Shown here: piece by piece, positions 41,720 to 51,181 of the stretch
Layout of the letters: every line of letters begins with the position of its first letter
How positions within the stretch are numbered: position 1 is the first letter of the stretch
Origin: Lichenostomus cassidix
Taxonomy: Eukaryota > Chordata > Aves > Passeriformes > Meliphagidae
Assembly (NCBI GenBank): GCA_008360975.2
Contig: CM039210.1
Span: 22,219,007 to 22,283,006, forward strand
Length of the DNA stretch: 64,000 bases
Reading direction: 5' to 3'
Program-made: the position numbers and the translations under genes
Notes under the pieces: model-generated
Seen by the model: the letters and a program-made list of their open reading frames with translations, nothing else
Told to the model about the DNA's origin: nothing
Database searches by the model: none

Positions 41720-42051
41720 AATTTGGGAAGATCATTGGGTGTGACTTTTTGTATTTGGCACCAGTTGTATCTCATCAGTTGTTAAAATCCAATTACACAA
41801 TGTATCAACACCTATTGGGATGAACCTTATGCTGGTAAGACAATTGGTAGAGCACCAAGACTTAACATCCTGAAAGGAATTCAAAAAAGTAGAAAGAAAA
41901 TTTTAATAACCATTCACCATGACACAGAGGAAATAAGCAGAGTCTTGCAAAGAGCCAGACAGGATGCGGATCACCACTGGTGGGTGTTGGAAAACGCAGT
42001 TTTCCAGCAAAACTTATGCTAACTGAATAAACCTGAACAAAGCCTCAGCAT
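41720..42051 (+). other. ERV-G2 interior between integrase and ERV-B1
   Basis: Sequence after the broken integrase. A stretch near 41810-41890 resembles a normal retroviral interior but no protein family is clear. The last bases, CAGCAT (42046-42051), are one copy of the ERV-B1 target duplication. Confidence 0.5.
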
Positions 42052-42566
42052 TAACGCAGGGGGGGAGGAGGGGTGGAAATAGGCCTCTGCGTTTACCGAA
42101 AGTGTCTCTAAGGCTGTCGAGAGATCACTCCAGCCAGCACTGCCCTGGTGCTGTACAGAAAGACCCTTCTCACACCCGTGCCGGTGTAAGGCACAGATTC
42201 TCACTCACCCAGAGAGCCGGATAGCTCATGCATTACCAGAGACAAAGAATCCAGAGGCTCAATCAGCCAGATATTCCAGAAGTTTATTCCAGAGGGTTCC
42301 AGGGTGAAAGAGAGAGAACAACCCCCCATGTCCCTAAATATAGGGATCACCTGGGATCAGGGGAGAGGAGGCGGGGGGAACACTACAACCAATGGGAGAA
42401 GGGAGGGATGAGTCAGGGGTTAGGTTACAGCCAGGGAGATTTACATAATTTGGGGAGGGACTTATCATGTTACTTGGACTAGGATGTTTCCCACCAGTGA
42501 AGCCCTGCTGTACTGGAACCACTTGGCTCCCCAGCAGTTCCTGAGGTGGTATCATGCACCAACACA
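42052..42566 (-). repeat. ERV-B1 3' LTR
   Basis: 515 bases, preceded on the element strand by the purine tract AAGGAAGGGGGAGA. It ends CCCTGCGTTA, immediately followed by ATGCTG, the target duplication read on the minus strand. Confidence 0.9.
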
Positions 42567-43255
42567 TCTCCCCCTTCCTTATTTAAAGGAAAGGCCTCCC
42601 CTACTTGCTTAGTTAAACACTTCTTGAGGCAACCGAACAAGCTTAGAACAAGGAAAATTATTAGGATCACCCACAGTCCAGTTTTGACTAAGGATGTTAG
42701 CCATCCTTGAAGTCCCCATTGTCCAAAAAGATCGCCGATCCAGTCTGCTTCTTTTTCTGTCTTTAGTTCTTTGATTTGATCCTTTATTTTCTGTATCGTC
42801 GCGTGGATGCTCTGGCTATGAGATGACAGGTTGAAGCAACACAGCCCCTCGAATTCTTCACAGCCATGTCCATGGGCCAATAAAAGAAAGTCGATGGCTG
42901 CTCTGTTTTGCAGTGTTGCATGCCTGGTGGTTTCTTCATCTTCAAGAAGCTGAGAGAGGGCACTCGAGGTTAGATTAGCATGCTTTCCGAGCCAGCACTC
43001 AAGGTGGCTAAGTTCACCTAAGGCTTTTGCTGCCGCTACTCCAGGCAGGAAAAATGATGCAGCAATCCTTTTAGACAATGACCAATTGATAAATTCGCTA
43101 TCACAATTTGGATCTAATTGTTGTATACTTCTTTTTTGGCTGGCCAATCGAGTATGGTTTCTCCAATATAGAATTTGGGTTTTGTTGGGTGCCAGTACAG
43201 AAAGCCTGCCGAGAGTGCACGGCCCCCCCCGGAACTGGGATGGCATTCCAAGCAA
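42479..43255 (-). pseudogene. env: ERV-B1 env, surface part largely missing
   Basis: 258 open codons covering the end of the surface subunit and the whole transmembrane subunit, running into the 3' LTR. Visible: a basic stretch (SQKRS), a segment ELSHLECWLGKHANLTSSAL, an LQNRAAIDFLLL motif typical of the gamma/alpha-type immunosuppressive region, CX6CC (CEEFEGLCC), a coiled region and one membrane anchor (VILIIFLVLSLFG). Only about 170 bases separate it from the end of pol, so most of the surface subunit has been deleted. Gamma-type env with beta-type gag-pol is the mosaic known from type D retroviruses. Confidence 0.82.
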
Positions 43256-43426
43256 AGATCATTAAAAGATGGTTTTCTGTTACTTTTTTCTTTTTTCCCT
43301 CTCATCCCCCCTTTTTTTTCTCATAACACATGGGTAATAGGGTAGAAGGTTAGGGAAACACATGAGGGTAACAGATAAGGGATTTGTGGGTTTGGGGAAC
43401 TGCTTGAAGGCGGCACAAATAGCTGT

Positions 43427-46174
43427 TCATGTGACTGGTATCTTGCGCCGACGTCTTCTCCAAGCGGCACTGGTTTCTTTGTCTGGAGTTTCTTTGTCAG
43501 TGTCTGGTGTGTCATCTTTCGTCTGCTCAGGAGCTGTCGCTGACAGTCGGAGGTAGGGCTTTACATATTTTCCTGGTATCCACTTGGGTCCTGAAGGTGT
43601 GGAAACACAAGCATATCCCCTCCCCCATACAATTAGTGGAAAAGGGCCTGATATTCGATGGCTTTCTGGATCTTTGATTAACACTGGCGGTTGTTCTTTT
43701 AATTTGGCTTGGGTCGAATTAGTAAAATGCCGGAACACAGGGGGGTTAGGCTCTTCAAACAAATTGTTTAAGAAATTTATTGTGAAAAGGGCTTTGCAGA
43801 GTCTCAAAATGGGAGAATTGAGTTCTGACCCTCCCTGCTGTTGGTCTAGGACCCTCTTAATTGTCTGGTGGGTCCTCTCAACTATGGATTGTCCTGTGGG
43901 GGAGTGGGGGATACCTGTAATGTGTTTGATGCCCCACGAGCTAAAAAACTCTTGAAGTTTGTTAGAGATGTATGCTGGACCGTTGTCAGTTTTTATCTCA
44001 GCAGGAACACCCAGGGTAGAGAAAGCAAGGAGAAAGTGCTTTATAACATCTCTTGCCTTTTCTCCTGCATGGGCAGATGCAAAAACAGCTCCAGAAAATG
44101 TATCTACAGAAACGTGTACGTATTTTAATTTGCCAAACTGAGGGACATGGGTTACATCTGTTTGCCAGATTTCGCAGCTGCTTAGACCCCGGGGGTTAAC
44201 CCCAGACCCTAATGATGGCACTTGGTAGCTCTGACAGCTAGGACAGGTTGCTACAATTGCCCTTGCCTGGTTTCGAGGTAGTTTAAACATTCTTATGAGT
44301 GCTGGTACATTCTGATGGTAAAATTGATGGCTCAGCTTTGCCTGAGCAAAGGTGTCTGGAATGTTAGGAGCTTTCACTGGCATAGCTAGAGCGTCTGCCC
44401 TCTGATTCCCTTCAACGATTGGTCCAGGGAGATCGGTGTGTGACCTCACATGCATCACATGGAACGGCTGCTTTCTGTGGGAAAGCAGAAAAACAAGTTT
44501 TGAGAGCAGTTTATACAATTTAGGATTTGACACTTCTTTTAGCCAGGCATGTTCTGCTCTGGCAACTACTCCAGCTACATAAGCCGAATCTGTTACCAGA
44601 TTAATAGGTTCTTCGAACATCTCGAAAGCTCTAACAACAGCTGATAGCTCCGCAATTTGCGGAGAGCCCTCCACTATCTGGACATCGTGCTCCCACGCTT
44701 GCATTTCGGGATGCTTCCAAGTCACGACTGACTTATGGGATTTCCTGGAGCCATCTGTAAAAACAGTTAGAGCCTTGAGAGGGGTTCGACTTTGAAGTTC
44801 TTTTGGGGCCAAATGAAAAGTCGAATTGAATAATTTATGTTTTGGATGATGATTTGAAATCTTGCCTGGATAACTATCCAGAGCAACTTGAAGGTGTTCA
44901 TTTGTTTGGAGTACGTTTTTTAAAGAATCATTTTCCAATGATGGATAGATGCAGCTGAAATCACACCCTGCAAGGGTATGGAGGCGTGCTCTGGCTCTCA
45001 TAATTAGTTGGGCTACTTGTTCTTGTCATGTTGTTATGGTTTTGAGCGGCTGATGTGATAAGAAGATCCACTCTATTATAAGAAGTGGGTCTCTTTGTGC
45101 AGTGTCCCATTGAAAAATCAGTCCATACAGCCTGGGTGACTCACCCAGAACGATGAAATTAAAAGGTAACTCAGGACTTGTCCGATGGGCTTGGCGAGAA
45201 GACAGGGCAAGCTGTACCTTAGCGATGGATTCCCGGGCCTCCTCTGTGATAACTCAGCGTGAGTCCAGGTGGTCACAGCCTTTCAGGAGGCTAAACAGTG
45301 GTGCAAGGTTTTCCGTAGTAACTCCCAGCAGAGGACGAACCCAGTTTATAGATCCACACAGCTGGTGCAAGTCCCAGAGTGTCTTTGGGTTGTCTTTGAT
45401 GGTGAGCTGCTGGGGTACGATGGTCCGTTCGCTGATGCGGAGTCCCAGGTAGGTCCACGGGCAGGTATGCTGAATCTTTTCCTGCTGGATCTCAAACCCT
45501 GCTTTCTCAATGGCTTGAATAGTTTTTTCTAGAGTTAAGTTCAGGTATTTATCATTTGGTGCACAAATCAACACATCATCCATGTAGTGGAGAATGATAG
45601 AACGTGCAAACTCTTTGCGGATGGGGGACAGGACGCGAGCCACATACCATTGGCAAATAGTTGGAGAATTTTTCATACCCTGGGGTAACACACACCAGTG
45701 GTATCTGCGCTGGGGGGCTTCCTGGTTTAGGGATGGCACGGAGAAAGCAAACCGAGGAGCATCACTTGGGTGTAGGGGGATTGTGAAGAAACAGTCTTTA
45801 ATGTCAATGACAGCAAGCTTCCAATTCCGAGGAAGCATTGAGGGCGAGGGTAGGCCAGGCTGTAGGGGTCCCATATCCTCAATGACTTCATTGATTTTCC
45901 TGAGGTCTTGGAGGAGCCTCCATTTGTCTTTTCCAGGTTTCCGTATGACAAAGACAGGGGAGTTCCATGGGCTATTAGATGGTACAATGTGACCCTTGGC
46001 AAGCTGTTCTTCTACTAGGGATTCTAAAGCACTGAGCTTCTCTTTGCTTAGGGGCCAGTGGGTCACCCAGACTGGGTCATTTGTCTTCCAGGTAAGGGGT
46101 GGGGTGGAGTGTCTCCCAGTGGCCCCAGCTAGAAATCCTGAGATGGAGGTGGGATTACCAGCTGAGTCCCCCAC
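43427..46174 (-). pseudogene. pol: ERV-B1 pol, two in-frame TGA codons
   Basis: One continuous frame broken only by TGA at 45256-45254 and 45028-45026. Before the first stop: reverse transcriptase with LPQGMKNSP and YMDD (HYMDDVLI). After the second: RNase H (FTDGS, AELSAV, TDSAYV, QRADALA), integrase H-H-C-C (HQFYHQ, CPSCQ) and catalytic WQTDV, KTDNGPAY, IVERTHQ, a C-terminal domain (GPKWIPGKYVKP) and a basic tail (WRRRRRK). Both stops fall in the connection region between reverse transcriptase and RNase H. No frameshift is present, so damage is recent and minimal. Confidence 0.9.
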
Positions 46175-46904
46175 TGGGTAAGGAGATCTCTGCCCCAGAG
46201 GGTAAAACCAGAGTCAATTACATATGGGCAGATGGTGGCTGTGTGTCCTTCAGGGCTTTCTATGATGATATTATTTGTACTCCTCTGGGAAGTTGCTGAC
46301 CCTCCTATGCCTGTGATTCTCCCACCTGCTGGTTTGGTTTTCCAGTCCTGGGGCCATTCTGCTCGAGAAATGATGGTTACATCGGCCCCTGTGTCTACCA
46401 TCCCCGTCAGGTAAGCAGTGGATTTATCATTGTGTAGTTTACAATGCATCATGGGCTTGTCTGCGCCTACAACTTCTGCCCACCATATGGAAGGTGTTCT
46501 GTGGCACCTGGGGTGGTTTTCAGGTAGTATGATAGCTTGTGCTACTACCTGACCCTTTGATAGAAACCAGGGAGTGTTGTTACAGGAGACAGAAATTTGT
46601 ACTTGTCCACTGGGGTCTATTTTGTGCACCTCGGGTAAAATAAAAAGTTCAGGTGGACCATGCTTAGTGTCCCCGACTACTAGAATGTCCACAGTCCTGT
46701 CAAAAGGTTTTTCAAAGCCCACATATATGTGTTGTTGATTTCCATTGCGGAAGTGGTGTGTATCAGTACTTACAAGACAGAGTCTCTTGTCCGTTCTGCT
46801 GTGTGGGGTGCAGTTACCATCCATGGCAGGGGTGGCAGGGCAGGGAGAGACGGCTGTAGAATTTGTGTCCTTGCGCGGAGCCGTGCCGCGCTTCAATGTC
46901 CGTT
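46129..46904 (-). CDS. pro: ERV-B1 pro: dUTPase-like domain and protease
   Basis: Open in the -1 frame relative to gag and reached through the heptamer at 46902-46908; the first internal ATG is at 46896. The first part (about residues 40-140 of the ATG form) resembles a dUTPase-like domain as found at this place in betaretroviruses (VSCNNTPWFLSKGQ, then AQAIILPE), apparently without the full set of active-site motifs. The second part is an aspartic protease with VDTGADVTII and GRDLL. It stops at TAG 46131-46129, next to a second slippery heptamer. Confidence 0.85.
46132..46138 (-). promoter_or_regulatory. Pro-pol -1 frameshift heptamer GGATTTC
   Basis: The last pro codons read G-GAT-TTC directly before the TAG stop. 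It is one base from the G-GAU-UUA site known for mouse mammary tumour virus pro-pol. Pol is open in the -1 frame here. Confidence 0.75.
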
Positions 46905-48767
46905 TCCCTGGTCCTTCTGATGGTGATGCTGGCAGGGACAGCCTGGGGGCACAGCCTCAGTATTTTTGTTAGTATTTCTCTTAACACGCTTTGGTTCAGG
47001 GCAGTCTTTGGCAATGTGTTCAAAACTCCCACAATTATAACATCTCCGTGGAGGTTTCTGAGATGCTGCTAGTGCTTCTGCTACCCCTTTTGAAACTGCT
47101 TGGGCTATGGCTGCCTCAGGAGATGCTAATTTGGTGCAAGCCTCAATCATCTGATCGAGGCTAGGAGGTGGATCTAGAGGGAGTGCCTGGAGGACTTTTT
47201 TACAACTCTCATTAGCATTTGCCATAGCTAATGCACGCAGCAGCTCCTTTTGGGCTTCTGGATTCCCAACTTGCTTTTCAACTGACTCTTTCAGTCTATC
47301 GAAGAATTTTATAAAGGACTCATCGATAGTTTGTTTTATGGTGGAGAAATTTAGAGAGGGAGTGGAGTCCGACGGGGTTGAGAGCAAAGCTCTGTCAGCT
47401 TCTCTTTTGATATCTTCTAAAATCAGTTCAGGCAATTGTCTCGCCTGATCCTGGGGTTTAACCAGGTTTCCTTCCCCGCAAAGATCATCCAGTGTTATGT
47501 GAGCCCTGTTGGGATCTCTGTGATATACCTGTAGGAGGTCTTTCAATTGTTTTCTCCAAGTTCTGTCCCACAGCATGTATTCCCCCAGTGACAGAAGACA
47601 TGCCATAAGATTTTTTATATCATGTGGAATGAACACATTTGCAGCAAAAGTAGCTTGGAGTAGGTTCTTAAAGTAAGGGGAGTCACACCCAAAATCCTTC
47701 CCCACCTTGCACATCTCTTTTATCTGTGCATATGGGAGGGCGTCCCAGCGGGGGTTCCCTCCAGCCCTGTTATAATGCACTGCGGCCGCAGTGACAGAGA
47801 TTTTGTTTGCTATTCCCCAGTGTCCGTCCTGCGCGGCTTGCCGGCGTATTCCAAGCCAGGGATCCTCTTCAGAATCGCTGCTCTCCTCTTCCGAAGAGGA
47901 GCAGGCAGCCCGAGGCCGGTACCGGGCACGGCGGGGACGGCTCCTCCTATGTCGCTGGCTGGCCCCGTTGCCGTGGGAACCGGGGAGGAGCGGGGCCGCA
48001 GGAGTAGCACCGCCGGGGAGGGGGGGGTGAACGAGGGAGGGACCCGCGCCCGGGTGGGAGCTCCCCGCGGGGGGCAGGGCCGATGCAGGGACAGCCGATA
48101 CTGCAGGGAGTGGAACCGACGCAGGGACACCCGATACTGCAGGGGGCGGGGCCGACGCTAACCCGGGAGTTTTAAACTGATATGAACAAAGCACTCCAGC
48201 TTGTTGTGCCACGTGGGCTGGGTCCTGTCCCGCAGGAGAAAGGGGTAACACGTGGCTTCCGCCATCTTGTAAGAAACATGAAGTCGAGGTAGGGAGGTTT
48301 TGGGGTGCTGGAAGGAGGGTGAGGGACAGGCTCCGACCGGGGTGATCAGTCCCAGTTGGAGCAGGGGATAGGGGAGAGAGAGCTTCTCCCCCCTGAGGTT
48401 CTGGGGGTTTAGGGACAGCGGGGGAGGGAACAGACACAGGGGAAACAGCACAAAAAGGGTCTGGATTTTTCGGCAGAACTGACTGAGTCTTAGAGTTCTT
48501 AACAGACTTATAAATCACTACAAACAAAGGGAGAAATTTAGCAACTCTTTGATCCCCAGACTGCGTGAGAACCGTCAGTTTCTCCCCAATCTTATCCCAG
48601 AAACTAAGAGACTGAATAGAAACTACAGAAACATTTGGAAAGATGTTAAAAATCCATCGAACAAAAGATTTTAAATTCCCCTTAGAAAACTGGGAATTAT
48701 TTGACTTAAGGGTAGTTTTAAGGGAGGTATAAAGCTCTGATTGGGGACGGGTTAACTTCCCACCCAT
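46893..48767 (-). CDS. gag: ERV-B1 Gag
   Basis: 624 residues from the ATG at 48767; the longer open frame upstream is not needed, since MGGKLTRPQS is a typical myristoylated matrix start. A proline/alanine-rich middle (residues about 110-290, with a 36-bp tandem repeat at 48070-48155) is followed by a serine/acidic patch (SSSEEESSDSEED), a capsid domain (about 310-550) and one CX2CX4HX4C zinc knuckle (CYNCGSFEHIAKDC). A second Cys/His cluster before the stop is not canonical. The frame is undamaged. GGGAAAC, seven bases before the stop codon, allows -1 frameshift into pro. Confidence 0.9.
   Translation of the reverse strand: MGGKLTRPQSELYTSLKTTLKSNNSQFSKGNLKSFVRWIFNIFPNVSVVSIQSLSFWDKIGEKLTVLTQSGDQRVAKFLPLFVVIYKSVKNSKTQSVLPKNPDPFCAVSPVSVPSPAVPKPPEPQGGEALSPLSPAPTGTDHPGRSLSLTLLPAPQNLPTSTSCFLQDGGSHVLPLSPAGQDPAHVAQQAGVLCSYQFKTPGLASAPPPAVSGVPASVPLPAVSAVPASALPPAGSSHPGAGPSLVHPPLPGGATPAAPLLPGSHGNGASQRHRRSRPRRARYRPRAACSSSEEESSDSEEDPWLGIRRQAAQDGHWGIANKISVTAAAVHYNRAGGNPRWDALPYAQIKEMCKVGKDFGCDSPYFKNLLQATFAANVFIPHDIKNLMACLLSLGEYMLWDRTWRKQLKDLLQVYHRDPNRAHITLDDLCGEGNLVKPQDQARQLPELILEDIKREADRALLSTPSDSTPSLNFSTIKQTIDESFIKFFDRLKESVEKQVGNPEAQKELLRALAMANANESCKKVLQALPLDPPPSLDQMIEACTKLASPEAAIAQAVSKGVAEALAASQKPPRRCYNCGSFEHIAKDCPEPKRVKRNTNKNTEAVPPGCPCQHHHQKDQGNGH
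46902..46908 (-). promoter_or_regulatory. Gag-pro -1 frameshift heptamer GGGAAAC
   Basis: On the minus strand the gag codons read G-GGA-AAC, the same heptamer as known for Mason-Pfizer monkey virus gag-pro. Ten bases later GCGCGG (46891-46886) can pair with CCGCGC (46878-46873) in a 6-bp stem with a 7-base loop. Confidence 0.85.
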
Positions 48768-48823
48768 ATTCCCCAAATAAATTCTTCCCAACACCAAAAG
48801 AAAAAAATAAGGAAAAAAAAACA

Positions 48824-49088
48824 AAAGAAAAATTCACTCCGGCAAAGCCTCACTTACCACCTCGAGGCTTCCAAGAGTGTAAAAAAAAACTTTCGGCGTT
48901 GTTCTCTGGTTTTAGCCGATTTCTCCTGTCCCAGACAAACGGAGATTTCTCGGCTGCCTCTTTAAACAGATCTAATAAAACTTAGACCTGTTTTCGAGGG
49001 AAGTAGCTGCTCCGATCGTGACATCTATGGCATAAAGCCTTCCAAGACACTTTCAGGGATTTTTTATGTCCCTGTATCGAGTGCCACT
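48824..49088 (-). other. ERV-B1 leader
   Basis: Short leader between primer site and gag, with a T-rich tract just before gag. No gene. Confidence 0.5.
49069..49086 (-). other. ERV-B1 primer-binding site
   Basis: The minus strand reads TGGCACTCGATACAGGGA two bases after the LTR end. The tRNA is not assigned. Confidence 0.55.
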
Positions 49089-49604
49089 TAAGGCAGGGGG
49101 GGAGGAGGGGTGGAAATCAGGCCTCTGCGTTTACCGAAAGTGTCTCTAAGGCTGTCGAGAGATCACTCCAGCCAGCACTGCCCTGGTGCTGTACAGAAAG
49201 ACCCTTCTCACACCCGTGCTGGTGTAAGGCACAGATTCTCACTCACCCAGAGAGCCGGATAGCTCATGCGTTACCAGAGACAAAGAATTCAGAGGCTCAA
49301 TCAGCCAGATATTCCAGAAGTTTATTCCAGAGGGTTCCAGGGTGAAAGAGAGAGAACAACCCCACGTGTCCCTAAATATAGGGATCACCTGGGATCAGGG
49401 GAGAGGAGGCAGGGGGAACACCACAACCAATGGGAGAAGGGAGGGATAAGTCAGGGGTTAGGTTACAGCCAGGGAGATTTACATAATTTGGGGAGGGACT
49501 TATCATGTTACTTGGACTACGATGTTTCCCACCAGTGAAGCCCTGCTGTACTGGAATCACTTGGCTCCCCAGCAGTTCCTGAGGTGGTATCATGCACCAC
49601 CACA
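49089..49604 (-). repeat. ERV-B1 5' LTR
   Basis: 516 bases. The element strand starts TGTGGTGGTGCATGATACC and ends CCCCTGCCTTA by comparison with the 3' copy and the target duplication, so the terminal dinucleotide is TA rather than CA. Confidence 0.9.
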
Positions 49605-49610
49605 CAGCAT

Positions 49611-49905
49611 ACTCAGGCCTTAGTTAAAATCCTAACAAGCTACAGTAGCTTGTTTCCCTGAGAATGTTCTGTGAGAAGATTTCAAGAAGATGCAGCTGTG
49701 TAAGGAATGTACGGGAGTGAATTTGTGATTAACAAAGAATGCAGGAGAGAACCCTGATTATGTGAGAACAAACTGCGAATACGTGTGTAACTATAATTAG
49801 TAACATCTGTAACAGTATATAAGTTTCTCGTTTGGTGAAATAAAATGGAGCTTACTCTATATCTCATATTGAGACTGCCGTGAGTTCCCTCTCGTAGCTA
49901 TGTCA
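49611..49905 (+). other. ERV-G2 interior with LTR-like signals
   Basis: Between ERV-B1 and the env remnant. It contains GTATATAAG near 49817 and GAAATAAAATGG near 49839, the spacing of a promoter and poly(A) signal in an LTR. It may be part of another LTR that ERV-B1 hit. Boundaries not found. Confidence 0.4.
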
Positions 49906-49913
49906 GGTGGGAT

Positions 49914-50123
49914 GTGCTTTTTGGATGGTCACCTACTGCAACTGGTATCCTTAATATATTATGTCACCCCATAATTGTTTTACTAATTTTGGTAGGTATT
50001 AGTCTTGTGTTATCTGTTCTGCTATTTGTTTGGAATTGTAGGATGTTAAAGAGGCTATCCATTTTAACTACTTCATCGAATGTACATGGTAAGGCATTGA
50101 GAGATATCGCAGAAGCTTGCTAG
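49914..50123 (+). pseudogene. env: ERV-G2 env C-terminal remnant
   Basis: About 69 codons, starting in-frame with LFGWSPTATG and a long hydrophobic anchor (IIVLLILVGISLVLSVLLF) followed by a short tail (KRLSILTTSS). It ends 56 bases before the 3' LTR, with the purine tract AAAAGGGGGGAC in between. This is the membrane anchor and tail of a transmembrane subunit; the rest of env is gone. Confidence 0.65.
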
Positions 50124-50179
50124 AAGAAGAAACCATTTGCTAGTAAAAGAATTTACTAATTTTATAGAAAAGGGGGGAC

Positions 50180-50228
50180 TGATTTAGGGTAAAATAGAAA
50201 TTTTTAATTTAAAAGAACTAGAAGTTGG

Positions 50229-50261
<33 letters not shown>

Positions 50262-50848
50262 TTCTTGAACTGATTTAGAGAGCCAGAGATTGGATAATGA
50301 TTTACTAAGATTTGCCTGCTGTAAACCATTTATTATTCCCTTAATGAATTTGTGCCTACCTGGTATCGGCGAGGATGGAGAGAAGAGAGCCAAATAATTG
50401 AGAGAAACCACCAAGTGTAACCGAGCATCCCGCCCTTGGACCCCAGGACCGGTACAAGTTGGCTCTCAGGCTTGGACTTGGACCAAGAACCAAGAGAGCA
50501 TGCGCAAGGGAACAGGGTGAACAGTTCATCGTGATAAAGAGTATGGATCATGTAGTAATCAATCATTTGTGACCCTTGCCCACAATTAATCTGGGACACT
50601 GTGCTTGCGCGGGCATATTTAAATGAACTTTGAACTCATTATAATACGAAGTGGGGATAGATAATGAATATGTATAGGAGCTTTGTCTAATTTTATGCAT
50701 ATGTAATCTGTAACCTAATATAAACCAAGTGAAGTGCTGCTGAGGGTGTGCATGCCTTTGGAGGGGCTACCCCCCCATGCACCCCAGCTGGAATAAACAC
50801 ATACCTACTTCATAACTATCTGAGTTGTGGAGTCAATTCCATGCTTCA
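50180..50848 (+). repeat. ERV-G2 3' LTR with expanded TAA tract
   Basis: 669 bases following the purine tract. Same as the 5' LTR except six substitutions and a longer (TAA)n run at about 50230-50263. Confidence 0.93.
50230..50263 (+). repeat. TAA microsatellite
   Basis: About eleven TAA units; the 5' LTR has four at the same place. Confidence 0.9.
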
Positions 50849-51181
50849 CAGGGACTGCCCAATCTCGGACTAAAAAGCAAGTTGAACAGTCCAAGAAGAA
50901 ACAACAGAAGCCACCGAAGAGTTGCTATCGCAGTCCAGGGGAAAACTTCTTGCCTAAGCAAACAAAACCCAAGCTAGCTAAGCAACAATGTAGGCTCTGA
51001 TCTGCACAGCCAAGTGAGGGTCTTTGTTTAAGTGAGGGCTTGAACAAAACCCGCGCCAGAGTTCTCCCGGCTTCCCCCTTCCCCAGACCCAGCTTAAAGC
51101 TACAGGAACCATTTCTGGGCATAAAGCAGATGATCAGGAATAGAGTGTTATCATAAAATCACCCCAAGACAGCCACATAGG

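Larger units (their letters stand above)
42052..49604 (-). mobile_element. ERV-B1, betaretrovirus-like provirus inside ERV-G2
   Basis: 7,553 bp, minus strand, LTRs 49089-49604 (5') and 42052-42566 (3'), flanked by the 6-bp duplication CAGCAT (42046-42051 and 49605-49610). Gag, pro and pol lie in three successive -1 frames, with slippery heptamers at both junctions, as in type B/D retroviruses, while the envelope transmembrane part is of the CX6CC type. A 6-bp duplication also fits alpha/beta-like viruses. The LTRs differ at 12 sites and one indel. Confidence 0.93.
35974..50848 (+). mobile_element. ERV-G2, defective gamma-like provirus split by ERV-B1
   Basis: 5' LTR 35974-36624 and 3' LTR 50180-50848, flanked by the 4-bp duplication CAGG (35970-35973 and 50849-50852). 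The interior holds a leader, a 500-base assembly gap, a stub of gag, a frameshifted pol, the inserted ERV-B1 and the env C-terminus. The LTRs differ at only six sites outside a TAA microsatellite. Its pol is gamma-like and related to ERV-G3. Confidence 0.9.
25902..51171 (-). mobile_element. Old solo LTR split by ERV-G1 and ERV-G2
   Basis: Pieces 25902-26283, 35826-35973 and 50853-51171 join without overlap, after removing one copy of each target duplication, into one 849-bp minus-strand LTR. It starts TGTCTTGGGGTGATTTTATG and ends AACCGAGACA, and is flanked by the 5-bp duplication GCCAC (25897-25901 and 51172-51176). AATAAACAG near the 3' end is its poly(A) signal. The 5-bp duplication and sequence style suggest an ERVL-type LTR. 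It is the oldest layer of this cluster. Confidence 0.85.

Noticed and set aside
42228..42482. Open frame repeated at 49266-49538
   Set aside because: Present twice because it lies in both ERV-B1 LTRs; antisense to LTR regulatory sequence, no protein family.
47775..48161. Arg/Gly-rich plus-strand open frame
   Set aside because: Antisense of the GC-rich proline/alanine region of ERV-B1 gag, including its 36-bp repeat.
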